The notes below the pieces were generated by a model, which was not told where the DNA came from, searched no databases, and was given only the letters and a program-made list of their open reading frames with translations. Shown piece by piece: positions 1 to 8,238 of a stretch of 11,360 nucleotides of DNA. The DNA is from Parachlorella kessleri (taxonomy: Eukaryota > Chlorophyta > Trebouxiophyceae > Chlorellales > Chlorellaceae), in contig BBXU01000647.1 of the NCBI GenBank assembly GCA_001598975.1, forward strand, positions 1-11,360. Direction: 5' to 3'. How positions within the stretch are numbered: the first letter of the stretch is position 1; each line of letters begins with the position of its first letter. The position numbers and the translations under genes were made by a program.

Positions 1-505
1 GAGGGAGGGACAGTCACAACTCCTGCGACTCACATGAGGGAGTGTGACTGCAGCGGCGCCGGTGACAATCAAAAGCACAAGTGCAATAGCCCGCAAGACC
101 AGATAGACGTCTGTTGCAAGGGGCCAGACAGCACTACTACAGCAGGACGCCTCCCACACGGCTACCCTGGCAGCCCATGTGACATTGCTGCAGCAGCGAC
201 AGCGCCCCGTTTGCCACCCACTTCCTCCTTCTACTTATGCATATGTACAATGCGCTGCCCGCAACGCCCGGGGCAGCCACAACCGTCAATACCATGCTGC
301 GTGAAATGCCAGTGCGAGCCCCAGCAGCAGGCCCAGCCAGCGCTCCCGGCGCTGCGCATGACTCACATCATGGAGCCAGGGCTCATAGCCGCATCTAAGC
401 GCACGACAGACCCTAGCCCCCTCAGGCGCACACCACCGGATTCGAGACCCCAGCGACCCCAGCACAGCCGGGCAAGCCCAGCATGACGACAAACGCATGA
501 CTCAC
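1..505 (-). other. Intron of the kinase gene (3' end outside window)
   Basis: The stretch begins with a strong donor GTGAGT directly after the glycine-loop exon. I found no reading on the minus strand that continues a kinase N-lobe (V-Y/F-K, AVK), so it is best read as intron reaching past the edge. Confidence 0.55.
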
Positions 506-706
506 CGAGCCAAAGGCGCCCGACCCCAGCTCCACCAGGCTGCCGTCCTCGTTCTGGGCAAACTGGAGGGCCTCAAAAGGCACGATGCGCGTCTGCCACT
601 CGCGGTTGGGGTAGCTGAAGAGGATAGCCGAGGGGGTGAGCGGCTTGGCCAGGGTCACAGGCAGGTCACCGCCGTCTCCGTTGATAGCTGCCTCCTCAGG
701 CAGGGG
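506..706 (-). CDS. Kinase gene exon 11: start of the protein kinase domain
   Basis: This 67-codon exon, phase 0 at both ends, runs from CTCCATGCAG to TTTGGCTCG before GTGAGT. It encodes a Trp-containing lead-in, FEALQFAQNEDGSLVELGSG and then AFGS. GSGAFGS is the G-x-G-x-F-G phosphate-binding loop that opens a protein kinase domain. The next residue should be the Val of the motif, in the following exon to the left of the window. The lead-in resembles TKL-type kinases. Confidence 0.78.
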
Positions 707-3700
707 CTGCATGGAGAGGGGGGGGGGGGGTTTCACTGGTTAGGGGTCTTGAGGCGGGGGGTGCGGGGTGGGGGGGTGTCAAGGGGCACCAAGGGGGGCG
801 GGACAGGGCACAAGTGTTGGGGCTGGCACTGACCCACGACAATAGATGCAACATACAGGAAGGGGGACCGAGGGGCGGGGCAGCAGCCATGGCTGTACGT
901 GCCGCAGCGCAGGCGAGACACGGAGCGCAGGTGGACAGGCAGAATGCAGGACAGGGAGGAGACGGGGAAATCACCAAGAAAGGGAGACCTGCAGTCCGCA
1001 GTAGAGCGGCATGCCCAGTGTCTAGAGATGGCCCCCCATGCTCGCCCTCCAAAGATGCCAGCGCGTCACCCTCTCCCGTGCTGGTGCAAACCGTAGGGGA
1101 GAGGAGGTTGTCGCAGCCAGGCACGTCTAGCCCCCCCGCAAAGCACAGCACGGCCCCCTCTATAGCAGAAGCGCACCGTCCACCACACAGAGTCCACCTT
1201 GGGAAACTCCTCACCTCTTCCAAGCTCTGCTGCCGGCTGCGGCCTGCCGAGGCGCTGCTCGCAGACGCCGCCGCCCCCCACCCCTCGCCTGGCTGCTGCT
1301 GGAAGGGGCTGCCCCACAACTGCTCCCGCTGCTGCGCCTGCTGTCCATGCTGCGGCTGCTGCTCTCGCAGCCTGGAGCTGCCGCCAGACCCGCCGCCATT
1401 CAACGCGGGCCGCCCGCCCGACGTGCTGCGGCTGCCGCTGCCGCCAGGCGACCGCTGGGCCCCGCCGCCCATAAGGGCCATCTGCAAGCTGGCGGCACGC
1501 GAGGCGGGCAGCACGCTGAAGGAGCCGGCGATGCGGTCGTCCAGCACGTGAGCGCTGTGCGCTCTGCCCGCTGTGCGCTGCAGGAGCGCAGGCGCCCTGG
1601 CGCCGGGCGTGGCGGAGCTGCCGCCGCTGCCGCCCTGGCTGACTAGCGCCGAGTCTTCCAGCCCACCCTTCAGTGTCAGCGCCTCCCCGTTCTGCCCGCC
1701 GTCTGCCGCGGCCGGCAGCGCGCCGCTGCTGCTCCGCGCCATGCCTGCTGCGGCGGCAAACGCCGACACGCCAATGCCCGCCGGAGCGGCGGCTGCTGCA
1801 AAGGCGGACTCCCCGGGCCCCAGAGGCTGCTGGTGGGCGCCATCGGGGAGAGGGCCCTGCAAGCCAGCCAGGCACCACTCACTAACTGTGCAATGTTTTA
1901 TGAGAGCTAAGTACGAATTCTAGCATCCTATGCTCACCTGCTAGCGGCGGCAGGTCATGCATACCCATGATAGGTGGCTGCGGCCCCAAGTCAGTGACAC
2001 AAGCTGCTCACGTCCCCACTACTGCTTGCCACTGCACTGCGCCTGCCTGGGTCAGCCAGCCCACCGGGGCAACCACTCCTGCCACGTCAGCTCGGGCACG
2101 CACGCACGCCTCGCTGGCACGCTGCGCTACGCTGTGCTGTCCTGTGCACCTGAGAGGCTGCCCCTTGCCCTGCCAGCCTGCCTGCTCTTTCCATGCCCAA
2201 ACGGGCAGCCTGAGGTTCCTCCCAGTCAATAAAGAGGCCTGGCATTCTCCCTTACAACCACACCCCAGCATGAACTGCCGCGCTGCCCACACCAGCGCCA
2301 AGCACCTCCCACCTGCTATTAGTCACCTGCCCGGCCCTAGCGCCCAAGCCGCACCCCACCCACCTTTCCCAGGTCTCTGTGCCGTGCGGCGGCCCTCCTG
2401 TGCCACCGTACAAAGCCGTAGGCGGCCGCCGCGGCGCACGCCACGCCCAGCACCGACCCCACCACGATGCCTGCACCACAGGCGCCACACTCAGACCGGC
2501 GTGCATGGGCATACACAGCGGCTGAAGGCACTGAAGCACGGCCAGCGTCGCCGTGACCTCCCTCGCACCAGACGAGCGCGCCGAGTCGGGGCCGCCACCC
2601 TACGTTGCCCTTGCGTCGTGTTATCCAAGGCCCTCTCCTCGACCTCCCCCATGCGGGGGTTGTGCCAGCGACCCACCCCACCCCAGGCCAGCCGCTGTAC
2701 CGCTGCAGCTGCCCTCCTGCCTGGCTCCCCTTGTCCGTCACTTTCCAAGCCCCGCCCTCACGCACCTGCTATGGCCCCGCCGCTAAGGCCCCCCCCCGCC
2801 CCCGCCGCCGCTTCCTGGGACATGACTAAGGCGTCGGGGCTGAAATACACGATGGCATTCTGATTCCAGTTGGAATTCTCCAGGTCCGCGGCAGTCACCC
2901 CTAGGCCGCCCTTGAAGAGGGTCCTGTTGGGGCCTGTGACTAAAAGGGCAGAGGAGCGGGCCTGTCCGCACGACACATCAGCCCGGCAGCAAGCATGCAC
3001 CGCGCCCGGCTCCCCTTCCAAAAAACACCATCACCCACCCACTCACCACCCACCCCGCACGGCTACGTGCGTTACACTCCCTCCGCAGAGTCCGCAAAGA
3101 AGACTCCCTCCCCCCTCTAGGCCCGCCGCACGACATGCCCTGCCTCCCCCCTGCCAGCGCTGCAAGAGGCGCCCCCAGCCAGCCAGGAGTGGGGGCACTG
3201 CCAACCAACCTGCAGCCTTGGCTGCACCATGACACCGGCCGCGCCCCCCCTTTCTATGAGGGCGGCAGGCAATGCAATCAGCGAGGAGGTACGGACGGGT
3301 GAACTGGCCTGTCAGGCCCCTCGTCGTCCCACTCGTTTCTGTCTTACCAGACAGCTCCCTGCCCAGCGGCTGGTACTGCATCATGACGCAGCGGGGGTCC
3401 GCGGTGCAGCGGGGCGCCAGCTCCAGGGGCGTCCCCGTCAGTATGCACACGTCGGCCATCTCTGATCCCTCACACTGGTAATTCAGCCTGCACCCGGGTG
3501 GGAGGGAGGGCTGCCTCACAGCCAGCCAGCCAGCGAGCGGTGGATTAAGGTGCGAGCAAGGAGCCACCGCAGAGGGCAGCCGACTTCCCTAGGCCCACAC
3601 CCTGGAGTGTCTCTCTGCCGGCTGGCTAATTCGGCGCTCCCGCCGGCGACTGAGGCGCGGCCCACAGCAAGCCTTGGGCCGCCAAAAGCACTGATCTCTG

Positions 3701-6085
3701 TGACCACAGCGCTCGCGGGCGCTGGGTGGGGCCCTGCTTGCCCAACGCCTAACAGGCGGCCTTGGCATGTGACCGGGCTCCAGGCCAGGAAAGCGCGACC
3801 GAGAAAGCGCGCCCGCACCTGTTGTAGTAGCCGGTAAAGAAGCGCTCCTCATAACCGCGCGGCACCGGCGACGTGAGGGCCGCCTCGGTCACGGCAGCAG
3901 GCACCAGCACGCCTGGAGGAAGGGGGGCGGGATAGGTGTGTGTGTGTGTGTGTGTCTGTCAGGAGACTTGTGGGTGGGTAGGGCCCAGGAGCAAACATGG
4001 TACCCGCGAGGGTCACGAAGCTGGCCCCCCCCTGGCGAGGTCTGTCCTTGATGGCCCAGAGGCCAGCAACCGCCCAACCCCCACCTTCTCACCGCCGCTG
4101 CCTCACACACTTGGCTATGTCGCCCGGCCCCCAGCTCCCCCCACCTTGCCCCCCCAGCAGCTGCAGAGCCGCGCTACCAAACACAGGCAACTGCCCGCTC
4201 CCCCGCCGGCCTGCCGTGTACCCTGGCAACCCCACACCCTAGCGGCCAGTCCTCAGCCACGACACCCTTCCCGCAGTTCGCCTGCCACAGCTTCAGCCAG
4301 GTGCCTGCAGTCAGCGCCCTCAGAGAGTGCGCCCCCCCCCCCCCCTCCCCCCCACCACACACACACCAAGCCCTGCCATCCACCCAAGCCTACTGACCTC
4401 TCTGAACAGCGTCACCCACCCCACACCCCTCCAACAAAGCTGTTGGGACCACATCACCCGCCCCACACACCTCCCACAAAGCCCCGCACGGGCGTTGCCT
4501 GCACCGGCAGCCCGTTCTCCGGGTCCGCGGACGGCTGGTGCCGCAGCTCGCACCCCCGGTGGGCGACCGACGACAGGTTGGCGGCCGGAGCGTTGCACCC
4601 CCCCTGCACGAGGGCGGGGCACACGCTTTGCCAGGCTGTCGCAGTACGCGCCACTACGACTTGCCAGACAGAAGGGAGTGCCGGCCGGCGGGTACGAGGG
4701 CAATACATGCAGGCTGTCCTGGCGCAGCCTGTGGCCTTGTAGCTGCGAGGGAACTGACGCCGGGATCCGTAAGATACCAAAGCGCATCTTGGCGCCCACG
4801 GGACCCCATGATTCCAGTCGCACATCCCAGTGACATATACCCCACCTCGAGATTGCAGTAGGCAAACACGTTGCAGGGCGGGCCGGCCAGGCACTCCTGC
4901 CAGCACGCCTCCACGCTGTCCACGACGTGCGCTTTGACCACGGCGGGGCCCGGCGGCACCAGGTCCTGGAAGGTTATGTAATTCACGGCGCTGGGCCCGT
5001 CGCTGCTGGGCTGCAGCACGCCCTCGGACACCGCCACCGTGGGAGTCCCCTCTTGGAGCAGCCGCCGCCTCTGCACCAGTGCGCAGGAGAACATTTTACT
5101 GTTTTCAAATTACCTTTATCATCTAATCACACTAAATAACTTTGTCGTGTATACAAAAAAAAACAATTGTCATAGAGGTATGAAAGTGACGACACTTGCT
5201 GCTTGCCGCGGTGTCTCTTCAGCCAAGGCCTCCGCTGCACAAACCGACTCCCTGGTGGCCTCTCCTGGACCAGCCGGCTCTGCACACACTGCGGAAACCA
5301 ACCAGCAACGCTCCCTGCCCCGCAAGGACAAGCGGCCGCTTCAGCACACCCACCGCGCCGAGCAGCGGCGAGGCTCACAACAGCTTTACCCTCACAGCCA
5401 GTGCTGTCCGCGCTGCCCAAATGCCATACATTCTTTCAGCAGCAAGGCCAAGCTACACCAGCAAGTGTGCTGCACCACCCCAGCAGCACAGCCTCCAGCA
5501 ACCCCAACCCGCAGGCAGCCGTCCCCACCCATTCAGCCCTGCCAGCACGACCCGCCGGTGCGCCACCCGCTGCAGGGCAAACCTGCCAAGGGCTGCTTCC
5601 GTGGTAACGGCGCTGCCGCGGTGCCCCTGCTTAATCACAGCGTCTGCTGACACAGCAGACAACGAGACACCGGGCGAGCGGCCTGGCAGGGAGGCTCATC
5701 ACGACCCAACGCCCCCTGTGGTGGAAAGACAGAGCCCCACTAACCTGATGTTGCAGTCTCCGTGGTGCTGGCCATCCTTGCTTTAACTCCTTGCGCCCGG
5801 CAGGCCAGGCCTGGTGGTGTGACTGGCGCTGCAGCAGGGGGTGCTGCCATAGAGCAGTCCCCTGTCCAAGGCCGTCACTGCTGTCCGCCCCCAGGGTTGA
5901 GGCGAGCACAAGCAACACCAAGGCCCGCAGAAGGCGGGCATGAGAAGCTCCCAAACGCCAGATGCCTGCTGCAGCAGGAAGAAAACGTCAGTCAGCCTCT
6001 CAAGCTCGGTACCAAAAGTCAACCACACCGGCGCCCAGGACGCGGCAATAGCACCGAAGCTCTGACCTTGCGGCGTGGTGGGCAT
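506..6085 (-). CDS. Receptor-like protein kinase with PAN/Apple-like ectodomain, multi-exon, 3' part missing
   Basis: This is a predicted single-pass plasma-membrane receptor kinase. The extracellular Cys-rich modules would bind a ligand or carbohydrate and the cytoplasmic kinase would signal. I infer coding exons 6085-6067, 5968-5745, 5070-4846, 4603-4471, 3912-3819, 3487-3348, 2939-2766, 2470-2364, 1977-1938 (optional), 1885-1215 and 706-506. Every junction is GT-AG and the phases agree, giving about 676 residues before the window edge. Visible parts are a signal peptide (about residues 7-34), Cys-rich modules (137-174 and 237-265 hold the cysteines), a transmembrane helix (about 333-356), a Gly/Ser/Gln/Ala linker, and a glycine-rich ATP loop at the end. 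The catalytic lysine, HRD and DFG motifs lie beyond the left edge. The order fits TKL-type kinases of green algae; that assignment rests on memory of the family. Exact ends of exons 1, 2, 7, 9 and 10 are the least certain. Confidence 0.72.
1215..1885 (-). CDS. Kinase gene exon 10: low-complexity cytoplasmic linker
   Basis: This is a long exon (671 bases, or 642 if it starts at 1856) ending at CTTGAAGAG before GTGAGG in phase 0. The product is Gly-, Ser-, Ala- and Gln-rich, with stretches such as QQPQHGQQAQQ, and has no recognised fold. It links membrane and kinase domain and is probably disordered. Because of the GC content all frames here stay open, so the frame was fixed by continuity with the exons on both sides. 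Confidence 0.6.
1938..1977 (-). CDS. Kinase gene optional microexon 9
   Basis: A 40-base candidate exon lies between CGCAG and CTAGCAG before GTGAGC. Only one frame is open and it is the phase 0 frame that exon 8 delivers (PPIMGMHDLPPLA). It exits in phase 1, which matches the acceptor TTGCACAG at 1886. If skipped, exon 8 joins 1856 (acceptor GCTTGCAG) in the same frame. Inclusion adds 23 codons in total. Confidence 0.45.
2364..2470 (-). CDS. Kinase gene exon 8: transmembrane helix
   Basis: The 107-base exon begins after GTGGTGCAG (phase 1) and ends at GGAAAG before GTGGGT (phase 0). Joined to the previous exon it gives AIAGIVVGSVLGVACAAAAA followed by YGFVRWHRR. That is a single hydrophobic helix with a basic stop-transfer flank, as expected for a type I receptor whose C terminus is in the cytoplasm. 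Acceptors further upstream (after TTCAG) keep the frame and would add about 20 residues. Confidence 0.68.
2766..2939 (-). CDS. Kinase gene exon 7: end of ectodomain
   Basis: The exon runs from acceptor CCCTTTTAG (or TCACAG six bases later, start 2933) to GCAG before GTGCGT, phase 1 at both ends. It encodes GPNRTLFKGG, then ENSNWNQNAIVYFSP, then a Gly/Ala-rich membrane-proximal segment ending GGAIAG. NRT at its start is a possible N-glycosylation site. It finishes the extracellular part and leads straight into the membrane helix. Confidence 0.65.
3348..3487 (-). CDS. Kinase gene exon 6: Cys-rich core of module 2
   Basis: The exon runs from GGGTGCAG to TCTG before GTAAGA (phase 2 in, phase 1 out). 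It encodes four cysteines at about residues 237, 246, 259 and 265, in the contexts NYQCEG, ADVCILTG and APRCTADPRCVMMQYQPLG. The C-TADPR-C pattern followed by a hydrophobic strand resembles the end of a PAN-like fold and differs from module 1, so the two are not simple duplicates. Confidence 0.68.
3819..3912 (-). CDS. Kinase gene exon 5: start of Cys-rich module 2
   Basis: This is a short exon (94 bases, phase 1 in, phase 2 out) between TTCCTCCAG and AACAG before GTGCGG. It encodes VLVPAAVTEAALTSPVPRGY followed by EERFFTGYYN. It lacks cysteines and forms the lead-in of the second extracellular module. The split Arg codon joins to LNYQCEG of the next exon, which supports the junction. Confidence 0.62.
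3936..3955. repeat. (GT)10 microsatellite
   Basis: Ten uninterrupted GT units lie in the kinase-gene intron just upstream of exon 5 (its acceptor is at 3913). On the transcribed strand this is an AC repeat a short way before the acceptor tract. Confidence 0.9.
4332..4353. repeat. Poly-C tract (C14-T-C7)
   Basis: The homopolymer lies in the intron between kinase exons 4 and 5 and reads as poly-G on the transcribed strand. It is followed by an AC-rich stretch. The exact length may be affected by sequencing error. Confidence 0.85.
4410..4482. repeat. Imperfect 31-bp direct repeat across a splice donor
   Basis: Positions 4410-4440 and 4452-4482 match at 27 of 31 bases. The second copy contains the end of kinase exon 4 and its donor. 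The first copy lies in the intron and has GGAGGGGTGTGG where the donor copy has GGAGGTGTGTGG. Confidence 0.75.
4471..4603 (-). CDS. Kinase gene exon 4: second half of PAN/Apple-like module 1
   Basis: The exon starts after CTCGTGCAG in phase 0 and continues the first module directly: CNLE joins GGCNAP and ends with RGCELRHQ, supplying the last two cysteines (about residues 159 and 174). It ends in phase 1 at GTGGGAG before GTGTGG. The acceptor was preferred over longer readings upstream because it joins two halves of one recognisable Cys pattern. The donor lies inside a 31-bp imperfect repeat, so an earlier site (GTGCGG at 4489) was considered; its phase does not fit the next exon. Confidence 0.6.
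4846..5070 (-). CDS. Kinase gene exon 3: first half of PAN/Apple-like module 1
   Basis: This exon is 75 codons, phase 0 at both ends, from acceptor GGTGCAG to donor CTCGAG before GTGGGG. It starts with RRRLLQEG and then leads into SVEACWQECLAGPPCNVFAY, with cysteines at about residues 137, 141, 147 and 153. The pattern of a helix with paired Cys followed by C-x-x-F-x-Y-C is that of PAN/Apple domains, which bind proteins or sugars outside the cell. The module is completed by the next exon. Confidence 0.7.
5745..5968 (-). CDS. Kinase gene exon 2: signal peptide and basic Gln-rich stretch
   Basis: This phase 1 to phase 0 exon begins after CTGCAG at 5969 and ends at CATCAG before GTTAGT. It encodes an Arg-containing n-region followed by the hydrophobic core LLRALVLLVLASTLGA (about residues 19-34), a good secretory signal peptide with likely cleavage after Ala34. 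The remaining 40 or so residues are Gln-, His- and Arg-rich with no recognised domain. A second acceptor three bases downstream (CAGCAG) would drop one residue. Confidence 0.5.
6067..6085 (-). CDS. Kinase gene exon 1 (start codon)
   Basis: A 19-base coding exon with ATG at 6085-6083 encodes MPTTPQ and ends in phase 1 at CAAG before GTCAGA. It was chosen because the next exon has a signal-peptide-like core without its own in-frame ATG, and needs a phase 1 donor upstream. This is the weakest exon. Another upstream start, or an in-frame ATG at 5094 leading straight into the first PAN exon, is possible. Confidence 0.35.
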
Positions 6086-6160
6086 CTGTCAGAGAGGCCG
6101 TCAGGTCATGTCTGCCAGTAGCTCTAGGGAGAAGTGCACTCTTCTGCGCACCAACAAAAG

Positions 6161-6185
6161 CTAAAATATGGAGAGCTCATATTAA
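6161..6185 (-). promoter_or_regulatory. Possible AT-rich promoter element of the kinase gene
   Basis: About 80 bases upstream of the modelled ATG the minus strand reads ATTAATATGAG and then CATATTTTAG. This is a short AT-rich patch that could hold a TATA-like element. It is not a clean consensus and no transcription start is visible. Confidence 0.2.
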
Positions 6186-6521
6186 TCACCGAGATTCGCA
6201 CACTGCCTCTGTTAGCCCCATTAGTGCAGCCTTACTGAGGCCTTTGGCGCCGCTAGCTTCCGCCACGCACTCCGATAGCGGGAGTGTCCGTATTGGGTTC
6301 CGGCCATGCCTGCTTTTGTGCGTTTCGTACGTTCTGGCAGAAGCACTGCGCGACGTGTTTGAAGGACGTGGGGTTGATTTTATGACCATCGCAGAAGGCG
6401 TGGCCAGACCCTCAGCGTGCCCACCCACGGTGGTACGCGCTTTTGGCTTATTAAGGCCTCTCAACGAGGCTTGCACAGCTTGGCTTCCGTTTTCGCAGGA
6501 TATCCGCGGTTGTAGTACCAT
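6186..6521 (-). other. Unassigned ORF-like segment in the intergenic region
   Basis: An ATG-initiated minus-strand reading of 111 codons fills this stretch. The plus strand is also open for 93 codons across nearly the same bases, from a TTG rather than an ATG. The product is Ser-, Thr- and Arg-rich with no domain that I recognise, and no introns or clear 5' signals are visible. Composition is closer to 50 percent GC than the flanking genes. It could be a relic of a mobile element, a small gene or chance. Confidence 0.15.
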
Positions 6522-7003
6522 CTGACTGTCACTGGTCAGCTGCCAGAAGAGTGAGCACTGAAGTCCAAGTGAGACAAAATCACAAGATGTCGCGAGCCAG
6601 GGGTGAGCGCACCGAGAGCAAGGGGTAGCCCTGGCCTAACTTGGGGACCTGGTTCTGCCTGAGAGCCTCTCTGAGAGCCTCGCCTCGTCGAAGTCTGACC
6701 AGGTTTCGCTGGCCACAAGTCTTGTAAGATTGACACAGATATGGAATGGGTAGCTGATACTTAAGGAAGGGGAAGGCATCAGGCTGACCGGGCCTGAGAG
6801 TCCAGTGCAGGGCTGCCACTAGTGCTGCTGGGCCCTGTTGATAGAAAGACTGCCATGGCAGGCCACGAAGCACTCTTTAGCTGCTGCTGTACAGGTCCCC
6901 ACTACTGGTAGTGGGGTAAGCCAGGCAACCCCGTGGCACATGAGACTTGGTCGGTGAAAGAGCAGCTGTCAATATTTCGTGGTTCTGCCTGTCTGCTGGC
7001 TTA

Positions 7004-7026
7004 GGGGGGGCGGGGGGGGGGGGGGG
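7004..7026. repeat. Poly-G tract (G7-C-G15)
   Basis: The longest homopolymer of the window lies in the intergenic region. It could form a G-quadruplex on the plus strand. No gene overlaps it. Confidence 0.85.
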
Positions 7027-8238
7027 TGCGCGGGCCTAGAGGACACGGTGGGGACAAGGAGGTTGTATGGCAGAGGGCGGCTTGTGCTTATACCTTCTCC
7101 CTATGCCTTGGTTCGAGGCTATATATTCAGAGGCCCCCTCCTTCTGGGCGTGCCATGTTGCGTGTGAAAGGCGTCACTTGGCGGACACGCTTGAGTAGTG
7201 ACTGCAGGTGGCCTAGGCAGTTCACTGTATCTACATCTCACACTATCATGCGAACTACAAACACTGGCTCCATAGTAGGCCCAACAGCCACTTCTGCCCC
7301 AGCCTGCTTACCCGAGGACCCCATCCGTTATGGGGTGTGACAGCTAATCTAGTCTAGTCTAACAGCATACGGCCACCTGACCTTGCTGCCGTGAGTCCCC
7401 CAAGTGGGGCCAACAAAAAGCCAGGATGTACTATGCCCACAAACCACAAGGTCCAAGTACCAATTCTTAATGGCATGCACCACCCAGTCTGGACGGGGAA
7501 ACCAACAAAAAGCACAACCAAAGTTCTATCCCAGCAAGTTTCTACATGTGTCCCTCATAGCACAAGCACTCAGCCAAGTGAAGCCAAACCGCGAGCCGCC
7601 CTCAGCGTCCATTTTGTCCTGATGCTGCCGTCTGGCCCCACCCAAGTCCAACTGCTTCAGATGGTCCTCATGGACCTGGAGTAGGAAAGGGTTGGCAAGC
7701 CGCCCCCGCCGCCCCACCCCGGGGTCTGATAGCTGAACCCTGTGTAAACCGCCTTACCCTCCCACGCATCCTAACTAGTGTGCGAATAGGCTAAGGACTC
7801 CCGACAGCAGCATACACGGTGGCAGACTAGAGCATGAGTGGCAGGCCTCAAGGCCATCGCATCGGGATGCCCTAGCCATCTCACCGGCAATCGTTAGTGA
7901 CCTCCTTGCGGGCAAGTCAGTGCTTCAGCTAGTAGTAAAGGCTGGGTGAAGGAGAAGGTAGTTGACCCAAGCTGTTGTTCGATAAGGGAATAATCCAGTG
8001 GCCACCTTCTCAAACAGAACTCAGGGCGCGCCCCAGAGCATCAGTGCATCCAGCCACGCCAGTTGGGTTCAACCTTACCTTTCATCAGTTCGCACTGACT
8101 TCCACCACATACAAGCACGTACTGGCTGACGCAGCTAGCACCCACCAAACTGCTGTCTGACCCTCCCTGTCCGTGTGGCCAGCGTGGGTGACGTGTTGCA
8201 TAAGCTAATTGCCCGCCAGCGCTCGTTCGAGGGGCACC

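Noticed and set aside
34..47. A 14-nt microexon on the minus strand between CTGCAG and GTGAGT
   Set aside because: Its translation begins Ser-His, which does not continue a kinase glycine loop that needs Val then an aromatic residue, and phase support is absent on the left side.
814..1923. Long plus-strand open frames antisense to the kinase linker
   Set aside because: High GC keeps every frame open here. The products are Pro/Arg/Ala-rich without domains, while the minus strand gives phase-consistent exons of a recognisable gene.
1967..2863. A 298-codon plus-strand open frame
   Set aside because: It is Pro/Arg/His-rich and lies opposite the transmembrane exon and its introns; it is a shadow of GC-rich DNA.
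3936..4742. A 268-codon plus-strand open frame
   Set aside because: It begins in the GT microsatellite, runs through poly-C and CA-rich intron sequence and is low complexity.
4654..4845. Continuation of the first PAN exon past the donor at 4845
   Set aside because: Reading through loses the Cys pattern and soon reaches a stop. Splicing to 4603 restores the expected GGC and CELR segment in phase.
6580..6873. A 97-codon minus-strand open frame in the intergenic region
   Set aside because: It has no recognised domain, no splice partners and no coding bias I can argue for.
7072..7130. A tRNA-like pair of internal boxes (TGGCAGAGGGC and GGTTCGAGGCT)
   Set aside because: The bases flanking the TTCGA loop do not pair into a T-arm stem and no acceptor stem forms, so it is not a tRNA.
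7391..7717. Overlapping open frames of 97 (plus) and 63 (minus) codons
   Set aside because: They have non-ATG starts, no domain and no supporting signals; likely chance or decayed element sequence.
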